From positions 1 through 64,000 of the forward strand of contig NZ_BAET01000013.1 in the NCBI RefSeq assembly GCF_000252165.1: a stretch of 64,000 nucleotides of DNA, given 5' to 3'. This DNA comes from Glaciecola punicea ACAM 611. GTDB taxonomy: Bacteria; Pseudomonadota; Gammaproteobacteria; Enterobacterales; Alteromonadaceae. Positions 10,857-20,416 of the stretch are shown here, one piece after another. Below the pieces are notes generated by a model. The model made no database searches. It was not told the DNA's origin and was given only the letters and a program-made list of their open reading frames with translations. A program made the position numbers and the translations under genes. How positions within the stretch are numbered: the first letter of the stretch is position 1; each line of letters starts with the position of its first letter.

Positions 10857-11000
10857 ATGTTGTGCCGCCTTGTCACATACACTATGGCGTTATCATTGGC
10901 TGAGTTTTCGAAACTTCTTATCGCCGCCGTTGAAAAGGTGGTCTCGTCCGCTAACGCGCTTAGCCACAAATTTGAAGAAGCCAAAGCGCAGTTAGCCTAA
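10857..11000 (+). CDS. Possible small protein (47 aa), unknown
   Basis: An ATG at 10857 preceded by AGGGGG seven bases upstream opens a 47-codon frame ending at 11000, nine bases before the convergent SnoaL-like gene. The product is short and amphipathic, rich in Ala, Lys, Glu and Ser (for example FSKLLIAAVEKVVSSANAL), consistent with one long helix. No family is recognised. The good ribosome site is the main support; a shorter start exists at 10884. Confidence 0.35.
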   Translation: MLCRLVTYTMALSLAEFSKLLIAAVEKVVSSANALSHKFEEAKAQLA

Positions 11001-11009
11001 GCTATACTT

Positions 11010-12041
11010 TTAAACTTTCGAGCTTGGGTTACTAATCTCAGCGCTTCGCTTAATAATATCTAAGCCCTGCTGCATTAACCAGTAGGGTATATCGATTATT
11101 ACCCAGTTCTCAGCTAGTTTATCACCTTGTCTCCTGTACACATCGACCACCTGCATATTGGCTTTCACTTGCCCACCGGGTAAGCCTAAAAAACCGCCAG
11201 TGGGTGTATTTGACAAATTAGGCCAGCCAAAGAAACACGCGAAATTGCCTTCTGCAAAACGACTCACATGGCCATTAAACACCTTATCTTTTAGTCCTTT
11301 TCTAAACGGAAACTGATGGTGCTGCTGATAACGTTCAATAGTATGCACACTGCCAATACCTGCGGGGCCGTACCAAGCCATATCGCTGTGCCATGTTTTA
11401 GCTAAAGTTTCGGGTGGGCAATTATCGTTGCCTGATTTATTTAAGGCCGTTAAATCGTCCACCATGCGATTAACCAGGTCTAAAGTGGCAAGTGCTTCGC
11501 TTTGTGCATGCTCGTCAAAGTGCAGGCCGTCATGGGTTTGCGGGCCCGGTACTAAAAAAGAAGCGCCTGGTTGTAAGGGTAGCGGCTGCAAGCCTATTTG
11601 CTGCATAAAACCAATAATATCGAAAAACAGGCTGCTCTTTATAATTTTACCATTTTCAACGCAGTGAAACTCTGCATAGCGCAGCATAGTGGTTTGCGCG
11701 GTGGCCTTTAGGCCTAACCAGTCAGCGTCAAAAAGTCCCATCCAGTGGCCCATACTCATTACCCATACGTGATCGTCGTGGGCATTTTTACCTGCAATAA
11801 ATATGTCTTGTCTGCGTTGCATATTGTTAAATGATGTAAACAACGGTGTCCACACGCTGCTGCACACTTCATCTAGTGTGTGCATTTCACCAAAAGGATG
11901 GCAACCATAAAACTGGTACTGCTCGCTAATGTACGGGTGTAAGGCAGTGGTAAACGCGGGCGTTTCGACCGTGTTCACCATGCCCTCTATAGCAGTGAAC
12001 ATGTCCAGTACTAGTTGTTTTTCTAACTGATAATTAGGCAT
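11010..12041 (-). CDS. SnoaL/NTF2-like protein, two-domain
   Basis: 343 residues that read as two tandem NTF2/SnoaL-like cone domains. The first (about residues 10-165) and the second (about 185-335) share the same order: an acidic helix, a W-rich strand set and a GxHxxR-like or GHV turn. Such folds serve as polyketide cyclases, isomerases or ligand-binding proteins, so no reaction can be assigned. Neighbours are unrelated and the gene appears monocistronic. Confidence 0.65.
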   Translation of the reverse strand: MPNYQLEKQLVLDMFTAIEGMVNTVETPAFTTALHPYISEQYQFYGCHPFGEMHTLDEVCSSVWTPLFTSFNNMQRRQDIFIAGKNAHDDHVWVMSMGHWMGLFDADWLGLKATAQTTMLRYAEFHCVENGKIIKSSLFFDIIGFMQQIGLQPLPLQPGASFLVPGPQTHDGLHFDEHAQSEALATLDLVNRMVDDLTALNKSGNDNCPPETLAKTWHSDMAWYGPAGIGSVHTIERYQQHHQFPFRKGLKDKVFNGHVSRFAEGNFACFFGWPNLSNTPTGGFLGLPGGQVKANMQVVDVYRRQGDKLAENWVIIDIPYWLMQQGLDIIKRSAEISNPSSKV

Positions 12042-12227
12042 TGGAATTATGTCCTTTTAAAGGCGGATAAATGAATGAACAAAAAGACTATTGAATAATG
12101 ACTTCGAAGTCAACTTATAATATCGTCACTAGAAATATTTAACAAGTTACTAAACCTATGTTGGCAGTTAATTGCTTTAGCATATTGTTTTATAGCATTT
12201 TTTATTACCGCAACGGGTGGATAAAGT

Positions 12228-12413
12228 ATGGATGATTTGGGTTCGCTTAACTGAAGTATTTTGGTGGTTTATATTCCTGCTAATTTAGCGCTTGGCGTGA
12301 TTATTGGCAATGTTAAGTGGCGAGAAGAAAGAGACACCGGTAGCGGCCGTATGTGTAAACACAAAATGAGTCTACACATAAGACCAAGAAAATCAGAACT
12401 ACTTAAGCTCTAG
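12228..12413 (+). pseudogene. Small membrane-protein-like frame interrupted by TGA
   Basis: Within the 516-bp gap 12042-12557, an ATG at 12228 (GGGTGG upstream) opens a 61-codon frame with one internal TGA at 12252-12254. After the TGA it reads SILVVYIPANLALGVIIG, a plausible membrane helix, then a basic stretch, KWREERDTGSGR. It resembles a short membrane protein broken by one nonsense change, but no family is recognised. The rest of the gap holds nothing I can support. Confidence 0.3.
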
Positions 12414-12557
12414 CACGCCATACTCCCAAATCGATACCTTTCAGACTAGTAAACGAGGCATTCAAGCTAAGTTTGCGCATTTTTAAAGGTTGTATGAGCA
12501 CCTTTAACCATTTACCTCTTAAAACCGAGAATATACTGTCAATCCAAGCAATATTGC

Positions 12558-13745
12558 CTATTTTGACATATCAACATCCACCCATACTAATTTATGATCA
12601 GAAGAGCTTTGCCTGTCTTTAATTAGGTGGTGTAGGGGATCATCTTGTGTAGGCCAAAAAACACCGCTGTTCGCCACCTTCAAGCTGCTAGAGGGCAGCA
12701 CATAGTCGACTCGCATTCTCCACCCTGCGGTATGTTCTGCGCCATTGATATTGTCGGGTGAATGAGTCCGGCCTCCTTCACTTTTGGGTGACATTGTGTC
12801 GTTAATGCGAGGGTGATTAATTAAACCTGAAATCCCACTGGGCATTGCACTACCTTCAACGGGTGAAGCATTTAGATCCCCTGCAACAATAAAGTGTTCA
12901 CCTAACAATCCGCCTCGCTGACCCTTGTCATCATAAATATACGCTGAAGATTCACTGCCTGAAATATAGTCAGTCCAAAAACGTATTTCATCGTGATTAC
13001 GTTTACCATTTCGATCCTCATAGCCATCAAAAACCGGTGGGGTAGGGTGGCTGCTAAGAATATGCAGGCTTTGGTTACCTACCTTAATAGGCACATCCCA
13101 ATGAGACTTAGACGATAAACGCAGGATCTGCTGTGCTTGTTCACTGTAATAATCGCTGCCGTCTTCGTTTTTCACCGTTTCTAATAAATTGTTTGGCATG
13201 TCTTTCCATAAAAAATATTGGAAAGTCCGAATTTGTTGCGTTTGAATAGGGAACTTACTGAGCACTGCCATGCCATAGTGACCCGGATACAAGCCAAAAC
13301 CAAAAGCGTCGCCCCTGATACCAGACGCATTGCCATCGCCGTCTAAATCTAGACCCGAATCGACACCTGTATTAACGGGACCAGCGAAAAAATACGGGAA
13401 ATCAATAATGGGGTTTTCGCTTTGTGATACTTGCAGGTAGTTTTTAATAAAATGCTGGATGTCTAGTGATGATTGCGGTGAGTAATCAAACTCGTTTAAC
13501 AGAATAACGTCTGGACGGATCCGTTGAATAATTTCGGCAATGTTTTTAATCTGCGGATGGTTTCTAGCTTGTAAGTGTTGTGAAAGTTCATTCCCCTTAA
13601 CAGCTTGCTCTAGCACGACGTAATTAGTCCCCTCCATGCTTACATTGAAAATGGCGACTCTAATAGGCATAGTTTGCGCCTTCGCAAAAGAAAAGTTGTG
13701 ACATAACATTAATACCAAAGTCCAGAACACAGCATGCGTTTTCAT
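12558..13745 (-). CDS. Secreted endonuclease/exonuclease/phosphatase family protein
   Basis: 395-residue EEP-fold hydrolase with a cleavable N-terminal signal (about residues 1-23, ending near FAKAQT). Catalytic landmarks are in order: IFNVS, the metal-binding Glu in LLNEFDY, the SSHPTPP segment, AGDLNASP, and the terminal SSDHKLVWVD with the catalytic His. Family members cleave phosphodiester bonds in nucleic acids, lipids or phosphate esters. A signal peptide points to extracellular phosphate or nucleic acid scavenging. An Asp/Gly-rich DLDGDGNASG loop near residue 135 could bind calcium. Confidence 0.8.
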   Translation of the reverse strand: MKTHAVFWTLVLMLCHNFSFAKAQTMPIRVAIFNVSMEGTNYVVLEQAVKGNELSQHLQARNHPQIKNIAEIIQRIRPDVILLNEFDYSPQSSLDIQHFIKNYLQVSQSENPIIDFPYFFAGPVNTGVDSGLDLDGDGNASGIRGDAFGFGLYPGHYGMAVLSKFPIQTQQIRTFQYFLWKDMPNNLLETVKNEDGSDYYSEQAQQILRLSSKSHWDVPIKVGNQSLHILSSHPTPPVFDGYEDRNGKRNHDEIRFWTDYISGSESSAYIYDDKGQRGGLLGEHFIVAGDLNASPVEGSAMPSGISGLINHPRINDTMSPKSEGGRTHSPDNINGAEHTAGWRMRVDYVLPSSSLKVANSGVFWPTQDDPLHHLIKDRQSSSDHKLVWVDVDMSK

Positions 13746-13886
13746 ATAATTCTTACTAACAAAAAATAATAATAGAAAAATAAACTATATGCCTTATCTG
13801 TGCAACAGGCTTTGTTTGAAAATGTAATTAGCGTAGCGGCAGTAATGTTGTATTTGGCAGTATTTACGACGTGCTCACGGTGTAAA

Positions 13887-15686
13887 TTAGGCATGCTTGT
13901 TGAGCACAAAGGTTTCAAATTCATTCGCCGTTAAGGGTTTAGAAAATAAATAACCCTGACCATAGTCGCAGTTTATACTGAGTAATAAATCACGCTGCTT
14001 TTGCGTTTCTATACCTTCGGCAATAACTTCTACGCCTAATCGGTGCGCCAACACTATCATGGCTTCGCACAGGACCATGTTGTCTGAGTCGAGCGTTAAG
14101 TTCTCAATAAAAGATTGGTCAATCTTTAAATAGTGGATATGAAATTTTTGTAAGTAGGCCAGTGAAGAGTAGCCTGTGCCAAAATCATCCAGCGATATTT
14201 CAATGCCGGCAGCATCAAACGCGTCGAGCTGCGCTGTGGTATGGCTGCTCATTTCCATTAACAAGCCTTCGGTTATTTCTATGGCAATACTTTGAGGGTC
14301 TAAATTAATGTTGTCTAAGTGGCTAAGCCAGTTTTTATGGTAGGTTCGATCGCTTTTAAACTGTGCAGGCGACACATTAATGCTGGTCTGAAAGTTTGGG
14401 TCAAGGGTATTTCTCCATACGGCTGTTTGCAGCGAGGCTTGCTCAAATACCCAATTACCGATGCTAGCAATGAGTCCATACTCTTCACAGATTGGAATGA
14501 AGTCTATCGGGGGAATATTGCCTAATTCTGGATGCTCCCAGCGCAGCAGTGATTCAGCTTTATGTACTTTCCCAGACGCTAAGTTAATAATTGGCTGATA
14601 AGCTACCCAAAACTCAGATTTTGCAAGGGCGTTTCTGAGTTCTTTATTTAAGCTTAATTTTTTTTGTACTTTCTCTTCCATCGATTTAGTGAAATAGCGC
14701 AGGCAGTTTCTGCCGTCAGTTTTAGCCGCGTACATGGCCTGGTCAGCATTTTTTATTAAGGACTCTGTATCAGTGCCATCTTTTGGGTAAATAACAATTC
14801 CAATGCTGGCCGAAATATGGCCCACATTGTCACCTAGGTTAAAAGGTGCACTTAAGCTATCTAGAATTCTTTGTGCGAGTATCTTGGTACTGTCAATATT
14901 AACAATTTCACCTATAATAACCGTAAATTCGTCGCCGCCGAGCCGCGATACGGTATCGCTGCGACAAATACAGGCTTGTAGCCTTTTGGCCGCTTCGATT
15001 AACAGGCTATCGCCCATTTGATGACCCAAAGAGTCGTTAATATCTTTAAACTGGTCTAAATCGATGGAGAACAGCGCAAACTCACCCCCCTTAGTCTCAG
15101 CGTTTAGTAGCGAGTGTGAAAGGCGTTCTTGAAAAAGGCGTCTGTTGGGTAAGCCGGTTAAAGTATCGAAGTTAGCCTGTTTTGCGCTGATGTCGGCGGC
15201 TCGTTTTCTTTCAGTAATATCGGTTAGTAGGCCAACGCGCTTTGATACACTATTATCGCTGTTGTAAATAGTACAAATGGTAAGCCAGCCAATATAGGGC
15301 TCACCATTTTTATTTAAATTGCATATTTCGCCCTCCCACTGACCCTTGGCGTTTAAGTCTTGCCACAAATCCTTATAAAACTGATCGTCATGCACGCGTG
15401 AGCGCAGTATTGAATAAGGTTGGCCTAAGGCTTCTTCACTTGTATAACCTGTTATTCGGGTGAAGGAGCGATTAACCAAAATGAGAATGTTGTGAGCATC
15501 AAAGACCATAATGGCTTCATTTATCAAATCGTAAACGATCGCCGCAAGATGGAGTTTTTCCTCTGCGTTTTTGTGTTTGTTTGAGGCTGCTTGGGTGGTG
15601 GCTTTGGTTTGAATTTCATTCATCTTAGCATTTGCCAGTTCTTGCAGCCTTTTTTTGACTTGATCAGAATGTTCGTTTCTAGCCAT
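13887..15686 (-). CDS. PAS-GGDEF-EAL cyclic di-GMP protein
   Basis: 599 residues with no membrane helix: a helical N-terminus, a PAS domain (about 45-165), a GGDEF domain (about 170-330, with intact SRLGGDEF) and an EAL domain (about 345-595). The cyclase loop is canonical, but the RxxD inhibitory site before it reads CRSD and lacks the Arg at the right spacing. The EAL motif itself is ESL. The other phosphodiesterase residues look intact: NVSPAQF, EITEG, DDFGTGYSSL, LKIDQSF, EGIET and QGYLFSKP. It probably senses a cytoplasmic signal and makes or degrades c-di-GMP. Confidence 0.9.
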   Translation of the reverse strand: MARNEHSDQVKKRLQELANAKMNEIQTKATTQAASNKHKNAEEKLHLAAIVYDLINEAIMVFDAHNILILVNRSFTRITGYTSEEALGQPYSILRSRVHDDQFYKDLWQDLNAKGQWEGEICNLNKNGEPYIGWLTICTIYNSDNSVSKRVGLLTDITERKRAADISAKQANFDTLTGLPNRRLFQERLSHSLLNAETKGGEFALFSIDLDQFKDINDSLGHQMGDSLLIEAAKRLQACICRSDTVSRLGGDEFTVIIGEIVNIDSTKILAQRILDSLSAPFNLGDNVGHISASIGIVIYPKDGTDTESLIKNADQAMYAAKTDGRNCLRYFTKSMEEKVQKKLSLNKELRNALAKSEFWVAYQPIINLASGKVHKAESLLRWEHPELGNIPPIDFIPICEEYGLIASIGNWVFEQASLQTAVWRNTLDPNFQTSINVSPAQFKSDRTYHKNWLSHLDNINLDPQSIAIEITEGLLMEMSSHTTAQLDAFDAAGIEISLDDFGTGYSSLAYLQKFHIHYLKIDQSFIENLTLDSDNMVLCEAMIVLAHRLGVEVIAEGIETQKQRDLLLSINCDYGQGYLFSKPLTANEFETFVLNKHA

Positions 15687-15969
15687 TCTTAAAATCTCTT
15701 ATTACATCAATATATTTAAGGGAGTGCATAAAAAATAATAACCTTGCATGATTTTAATGCTCTAACCTTCATTATGCATCTCTTACACTATATTATATGA
15801 AATATTTAGTGTTATGCGTTAATATATACAACGTTATACACATCCTATTTATTCACAATATCTGCAAATTGCTTTACGCAAGCTAAAGGAAATGGACCTA
15901 AGTAGTATTGTTTATTACGCCATACAATTCTATAGTATGCGCAACTAATCAAAATACAAAGAACAAGAC

Positions 15970-17649
15970 ATGCCAATTGATAAACCGCGTAAATATTCAC
16001 AAAAAATTGTAGACGGTGCTGCTCAAGCACCCAGCCGCTCGATGTTAAGAGCCGTTGGCTTTACCGATGACGACTTCAAAAAGTCTCAGGTAGGTATCGC
16101 CTCCACATGGTCAATGGTGACGCCCTGCAATATGCACATTAACAAGCTTGCAGAAGAAGTAGGCAAAGGCGTTGATAGCGCCGGTGCAAAGAGCGTCATT
16201 TATAACACCATTACCATATCTGACGGTATTTCAATGGGCACCGAAGGCATGAAATATTCGTTAGTGTCACGCGAGGTCATTTGTGACTCCATAGAAGCGG
16301 TCTCTGCCGGCATGGGGCACGACGGTATTATTGCTATTGGCGGCTGTGACAAGAATATGCCTGGCTGTTTAATGGGCTTGGCGCGCTTAAATCGCCCTTC
16401 TATTTTTGTTTACGGCGGTACTATCTTGCCGGGCGAAAATCACACTGACATAGTCTCTGTTTTCGAAGCCGTTGGCAGTTATGCCGCCGGCGATATCCCC
16501 ATTACGCAATTAGAGCACATTGAAAAAACGGCGATACCTGGCGCAGGCTCATGTGGGGGTATGTACACCGCTAATACACTGGCCTCAGCTATCGAAGCCT
16601 TAGGCATGAGCATGCCCAATAGCTCTGCGCAAAATGCCGTTTCACAAAATAAAAAGCAAGACTGCCTAGACGCCGGTAAAGCGATTGTGCACTTGTTGGA
16701 ACACGATATTAAACCGTCTGATATTATGACCAAAAAAGCGTTTGAAAATGCCATAACGCTCATTATTACCCTAGGCGGGTCGACCAACGCGGTGCTGCAT
16801 TTAATTGCCATGGCTGATGCAATAGGCGTTGAAGTTACTTTAGATGATTTTGTTCGAATTGGTGATAAAACCCCAGTAATTGCCGACCTACGCCCTAGTG
16901 GTCAATACTTAATGTCTGAATTAATCGAAATTGGCGGCATTCAGCCGCTTATGAAACGTCTGTTAGACGCGGGCATGTTACACGGCGAATGCATGACGGT
17001 AACGGGCAAAACCATGGCTGAAAACTTAGCCGGTGTGGCTGACTACCCAGAAGGGCAAAAGATAATTTTACCTTTTGATAAAGCGATTAAAAAAGACAGC
17101 CACTTAGTCATACTCAATGGTAATTTAGCCCCCGAGGGCGCGGTATCCAAAATTACGGGAAAAGAGGGCTTACGTTTTACGGGTAACGCGAAAGTCTATG
17201 ATTCAGAAGAGCAGGGCTTTGCCGCCATTATCGATGGCCAAGTAGTGGCAGGTGACGTCGTCGTCATTCGCTACGAAGGGCCACGCGGTGGACCCGGCAT
17301 GCGCGAAATGCTGAGCCCTACCTCGGCCATCATGGGGAAAGGCTTAGGCAACGACGTTGCGCTTATTACCGACGGTCGTTTTTCAGGCGGCAGCAGAGGC
17401 TTTGTGGTAGGTCACATTACGCCTGAAGCTTTTGAGGGCGGTCCAATAGGGCTTGTGCAAAATGGTGACAGTATTACCATTGATGCGCAAACGCGGGAAA
17501 TGACCTTACACGTTAGCGACGAAGAAATGGCAAAAAGAAAGGTAAAATGGCAGCAGCCTGCCGCCAAATATACACGTGGTTTGCTTGCAAAGTATGCTAG
17601 AACGGTAAGCTCAGCCTCTACGGGCGCAGTTACCGACAAGCCCGATTAA
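15970..17649 (+). CDS. ilvD: Dihydroxy-acid dehydratase
   Basis: 559 residues, the length of the short IlvD class. It dehydrates 2,3-dihydroxy-isovalerate and -methylvalerate in valine and isoleucine synthesis, using an iron-sulfur cluster. The cluster cysteines are visible at Cys53 (TPCNMH), Cys126 ([10 protein letters not shown]) and Cys195 (AGSCGGMYT). The C-terminal [10 protein letters not shown] and [12 protein letters not shown] motifs of the family are present. No other ilv gene is adjacent; the dedA-family gene follows 18 bp downstream. A sugar-acid dehydratase paralogue is less likely given the motifs. Confidence 0.9.
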   Translation: MPIDKPRKYSQKIVDGAAQAPSRSMLRAVGFTDDDFKKSQVGIASTWSMVTPCNMHINKLAEEVGKGVDSAGAKSVIYNTITISDGISMGTEGMKYSLVSREVICDSIEAVSAGMGHDGIIAIGGCDKNMPGCLMGLARLNRPSIFVYGGTILPGENHTDIVSVFEAVGSYAAGDIPITQLEHIEKTAIPGAGSCGGMYTANTLASAIEALGMSMPNSSAQNAVSQNKKQDCLDAGKAIVHLLEHDIKPSDIMTKKAFENAITLIITLGGSTNAVLHLIAMADAIGVEVTLDDFVRIGDKTPVIADLRPSGQYLMSELIEIGGIQPLMKRLLDAGMLHGECMTVTGKTMAENLAGVADYPEGQKIILPFDKAIKKDSHLVILNGNLAPEGAVSKITGKEGLRFTGNAKVYDSEEQGFAAIIDGQVVAGDVVVIRYEGPRGGPGMREMLSPTSAIMGKGLGNDVALITDGRFSGGSRGFVVGHITPEAFEGGPIGLVQNGDSITIDAQTREMTLHVSDEEMAKRKVKWQQPAAKYTRGLLAKYARTVSSASTGAVTDKPD

Positions 17650-17667
17650 GGAATACTGTTAAACGCC

Positions 17668-18273
17668 ATGGAAACGATTTTACAAATAATAAGTGACTAC
17701 GGCGTACTCAGCTATGCAATTTTATTCCTTTACTGTGCTTTAAAAAGCGGCGCGCTGCCCCTTTTTGCGGGCATTGCCGCTCATTTAGGCGCTTTAGACA
17801 TAGTGATTGTTGGCGCTGCGGTAATTATGGGTGGGTATTTGGGCGATGAACTGCGTTTTTACCTTGGCCGAAAATATGGTGTTCAAAATCTATGGGCTAA
17901 CAAGCATTATCAAAAATCGGTGCACACTGCAAGGCTGCTGCTTAACCGCTACGGTAAAGCCTACATTTTTTTATACCGCTATCCTAAAGGTATGCGCACT
18001 ATTGGCGCTTTGCCAGTTGCACTAACCGACATGCCTTGGCAGGTGTTTACGGGACTTAATTTTGCCTCAGCGCTTACTTGGGCTTTTGCGCTAGTAGGTA
18101 CCGGCTACTTATTTGGCGCCGCGCTTGACTATTATGTTGGCGACAATTGGGGCGTGTTTAGCGTCGCTTTACTCGGAATATTTTTCTTGCTGACTTATAT
18201 TGCCTATCGGCATATCAATGTGGTCGCGCGCGAAGAGCTAGATAAAGAAAAACGGTCCCTAGACAAACCTTAA
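17668..18273 (+). CDS. DedA family membrane protein
   Basis: 201-residue inner-membrane protein of the DedA/VTT superfamily, implicated as lipid-carrier or phospholipid transporters. Several hydrophobic segments are seen, with the family features GGYLGDELRFYLGRKYG (residues ~52-66) and FLYRYPKGMRTIGALPVALTDM, holding the conserved Arg and Gly-Pro. It lies 18 bp after ilvD and ends inside a perfect inverted repeat shared with the convergent MFS gene, so its last residues (LDKP) match those of its neighbour. Confidence 0.85.
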   Translation: METILQIISDYGVLSYAILFLYCALKSGALPLFAGIAAHLGALDIVIVGAAVIMGGYLGDELRFYLGRKYGVQNLWANKHYQKSVHTARLLLNRYGKAYIFLYRYPKGMRTIGALPVALTDMPWQVFTGLNFASALTWAFALVGTGYLFGAALDYYVGDNWGVFSVALLGIFFLLTYIAYRHINVVAREELDKEKRSLDKP

Positions 18274-18290
18274 TACTTAAGGTTTGTCTA
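18260..18290. terminator. Perfect palindromic bidirectional terminator shared by two stop codons
   Basis: TAGACAAACCTTAA (18260-18273), a 3-base loop (TAC) and its exact reverse complement (18277-18290) form a 14-bp stem. It contains the stop codon of the dedA-family gene on + and of the MFS gene on -. A T-rich run follows on the + side (AATATTT). Confidence 0.75.
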
Positions 18291-19536
18291 ATATTTCCTC
18301 AGACTCTGGGTGCATTGGCAGTACATTTTGTGAGGTACGCACCATTGCTACAAACTCACTTTCATGATCCTCTGGTATTTCGACAATTTTCGAGCGCATT
18401 AAGTGAATAAGTAGCAGACCACTAAATATGACAAGTACAATCGCATAATAAATGGGTAATGCAGCTGCACCCATATACTCAAGGGCAAACCCGGCTATGG
18501 CAGGCCCTATAAAAGAGCCCAGTCCATAAATCATCAATAGGCAGCTAGAGCCGGCCACCAAATGATCTTTATGTATTCTGTCGACCAAGTGGACAACCGA
18601 TATGGGATAAACGGCGATAATTAAGCCGCAAAATAGTGCTGAAAATAGGGTTATTAATCCGCGCTCTTGGGCAAAGTACAGCGCGCTATAAGACATTGCC
18701 ACCGCAAATACCGCACCAAACACAAACGAAAACAAAATGACGCGCCTGCGATCCATATAGTCAGACCACAAACCCACAGGGTACTGTATGAGTGCACCGC
18801 CTAAAATTGACAGAGATATAAACGCCGCTAGTTCTTTATTGGTGTAGCCAAGTTCGGTTATAAATAGTGGCGTTAAGCCCCAAAAAGGGCCTAAAACTAA
18901 GCCTGATACAAAACAGCCTAATGCTGCAACTGGCGCTGCATCAACCACTTTTTTAATGCTCATAGAGGGCATGTCAATGGCGATATTAGGCTGCTGCAGG
19001 CGGGTCCAAGAAACAGGCATAATAGCGGCGGTTACCAGTAAGCTGGCAATGATGAATAACATATAGCCGGTGGCGTTATCAAGCAGTAAAAGCTGCTGCG
19101 AAGCGGCCACAGCCACGAAGTTCACCAGTGTATATAAAGAAAATACGCGGCTACGATATTCGTCTTGGGTTTGGCCGTTAAGCCAGCTTTCTAGTACGGT
19201 ATAAATAGCAAAAATGGCAAAACCAGTGAGAAAGCGAATAAATAGCCATGTTATTGGCGCTACATGCACGACATACGCTAATGTAGAGCAAGCGAGCAAG
19301 GCTGTGCAAAATGTAAAGCACCGAATATGCCCCATTCGCTTTATAAGGGTCGATGCCATTAAGGTAGCCGCAAAAGCCCCCAAAAAATAAACGGAGGTTA
19401 ACAGGCCTAAAAACTTACCTGAGAAGCCCTCTTCGACACCTCTTAGTATAAGCAAGGTACTTAACAAGCTGTTGCCAAGTAGCAGTAAAAAGATGCTTAC
19501 AAACAAAGCCATTATAGAAACAAGTATTGAACGCAC
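18277..19536 (-). CDS. MFS transporter (YcaD-like)
   Basis: 419 residues with twelve hydrophobic segments. Features include GFSGKFLGLLTSVYFLGAFAATLMAS in the first half, RFLTGFAIFAIYTVLESWLNG in helix 4-5, and the central loop before LGCFVSGLVLGPFWGLTPLFI. The helix 4-5 region resembles the YcaD-like branch of the major facilitator superfamily. Substrate unknown. It ends in the palindrome that also ends the convergent dedA-family gene. Confidence 0.82.
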   Translation of the reverse strand: MRSILVSIMALFVSIFLLLLGNSLLSTLLILRGVEEGFSGKFLGLLTSVYFLGAFAATLMASTLIKRMGHIRCFTFCTALLACSTLAYVVHVAPITWLFIRFLTGFAIFAIYTVLESWLNGQTQDEYRSRVFSLYTLVNFVAVAASQQLLLLDNATGYMLFIIASLLVTAAIMPVSWTRLQQPNIAIDMPSMSIKKVVDAAPVAALGCFVSGLVLGPFWGLTPLFITELGYTNKELAAFISLSILGGALIQYPVGLWSDYMDRRRVILFSFVFGAVFAVAMSYSALYFAQERGLITLFSALFCGLIIAVYPISVVHLVDRIHKDHLVAGSSCLLMIYGLGSFIGPAIAGFALEYMGAAALPIYYAIVLVIFSGLLLIHLMRSKIVEIPEDHESEFVAMVRTSQNVLPMHPESEEILDKP

Positions 19537-19701
19537 GAAAAAGCCTAGAAGAGAGTCGTTAGGACGAATTTTGCGCAGTATAACGCAAAGATGGTGTAAT
19601 TAGAAAGCAGCAATGGGCTTATTATTAAATAGCATACTGCCAGTGCATTGGGTCATTTTTAGCATTGTTAGTAATGACAAGGTTTATGTTGTTGGTCAAT
19701 A

Positions 19702-20265
19702 TTATAAATGCTTGATAACACCTGCCGGTACACCTGCAACAACAGTGTTGGCGGGCACGTCTTTATTGACAACCGCACCTGCGGCAATAACGGCGTTGTC
19801 GCCAATGGTGATGCCATCGAGAATTTTTGCGCCCATGCCAATCCAGACATTATTTCCTACACTAATAGGGTGCGCAGTTTCAATGCCCTTATTACGCTTA
19901 AGATGATCTAGCGGGTGAGTTGCGGTTGATATAAGCACCCCCGGTGCAATCATCACGTTATCGCCAAAAGTAACTTTTGCTGCGTCGAGAATAACGAGGC
20001 CGTGATTGGCATAAAACTGTTTGCCAACTGATATGTTGTAGCCGTAGTCGCAAAAAAAAGGCGGTTCAATCCATGCACCCGCGCCCGCTTCAAACAGAGT
20101 CTTTATAATTGCTCGGCTAGCCTTGCGCTTGTCAATGGCACTTGCGTTAAACTGCTGACAAAGCTGCTTGGCACGCTCACGATCTTGATGAAGCTGTTTG
20201 TCGCTAGAGAAGTACTCTAGGCCCTGAACCATTTTTTGTTTCTCACTAAGAGAGGTCATGCTCAT
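19702..20265 (-). CDS. Sugar O-acetyltransferase (maltose acetyltransferase-like)
   Basis: 187-residue left-handed beta-helix acetyltransferase. The N-terminal maltose-acetyltransferase region (about residues 8-60, with ARQ-like ERAKQLCQQFNAS) precedes hexapeptide repeats such as IAPGVLISTATHP, the catalytic His in that region, IGNNVWIGMGAKILDG and IGDNAVIAAGAVV, ending in PANTVVAGVPAGVIK. It transfers acetyl from acetyl-CoA to a sugar hydroxyl; the acceptor is unknown. It stands alone between unrelated genes. Confidence 0.85.
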   Translation of the reverse strand: MSMTSLSEKQKMVQGLEYFSSDKQLHQDRERAKQLCQQFNASAIDKRKASRAIIKTLFEAGAGAWIEPPFFCDYGYNISVGKQFYANHGLVILDAAKVTFGDNVMIAPGVLISTATHPLDHLKRNKGIETAHPISVGNNVWIGMGAKILDGITIGDNAVIAAGAVVNKDVPANTVVAGVPAGVIKHL

Positions 20266-20416
20266 AAACCTTTTGCTGAAGCGTTGCTTTTTATGCCTTG
20301 ATTTTACCGTTAAATACAGTGCAAACGAGGTGTCAGGCGTAAGTTAGTGTACAGCGCTTGAACAAAATACGGTTCAGATTCAAGCGCTTATTTCACTCAA
20401 AGTTAGTATCTTGCGC

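Noticed and set aside
12252-12254. In-frame TGA as selenocysteine
   Set aside because: No SECIS-like hairpin directly after it, the host frame is not a known selenoprotein, and no sel genes are present.
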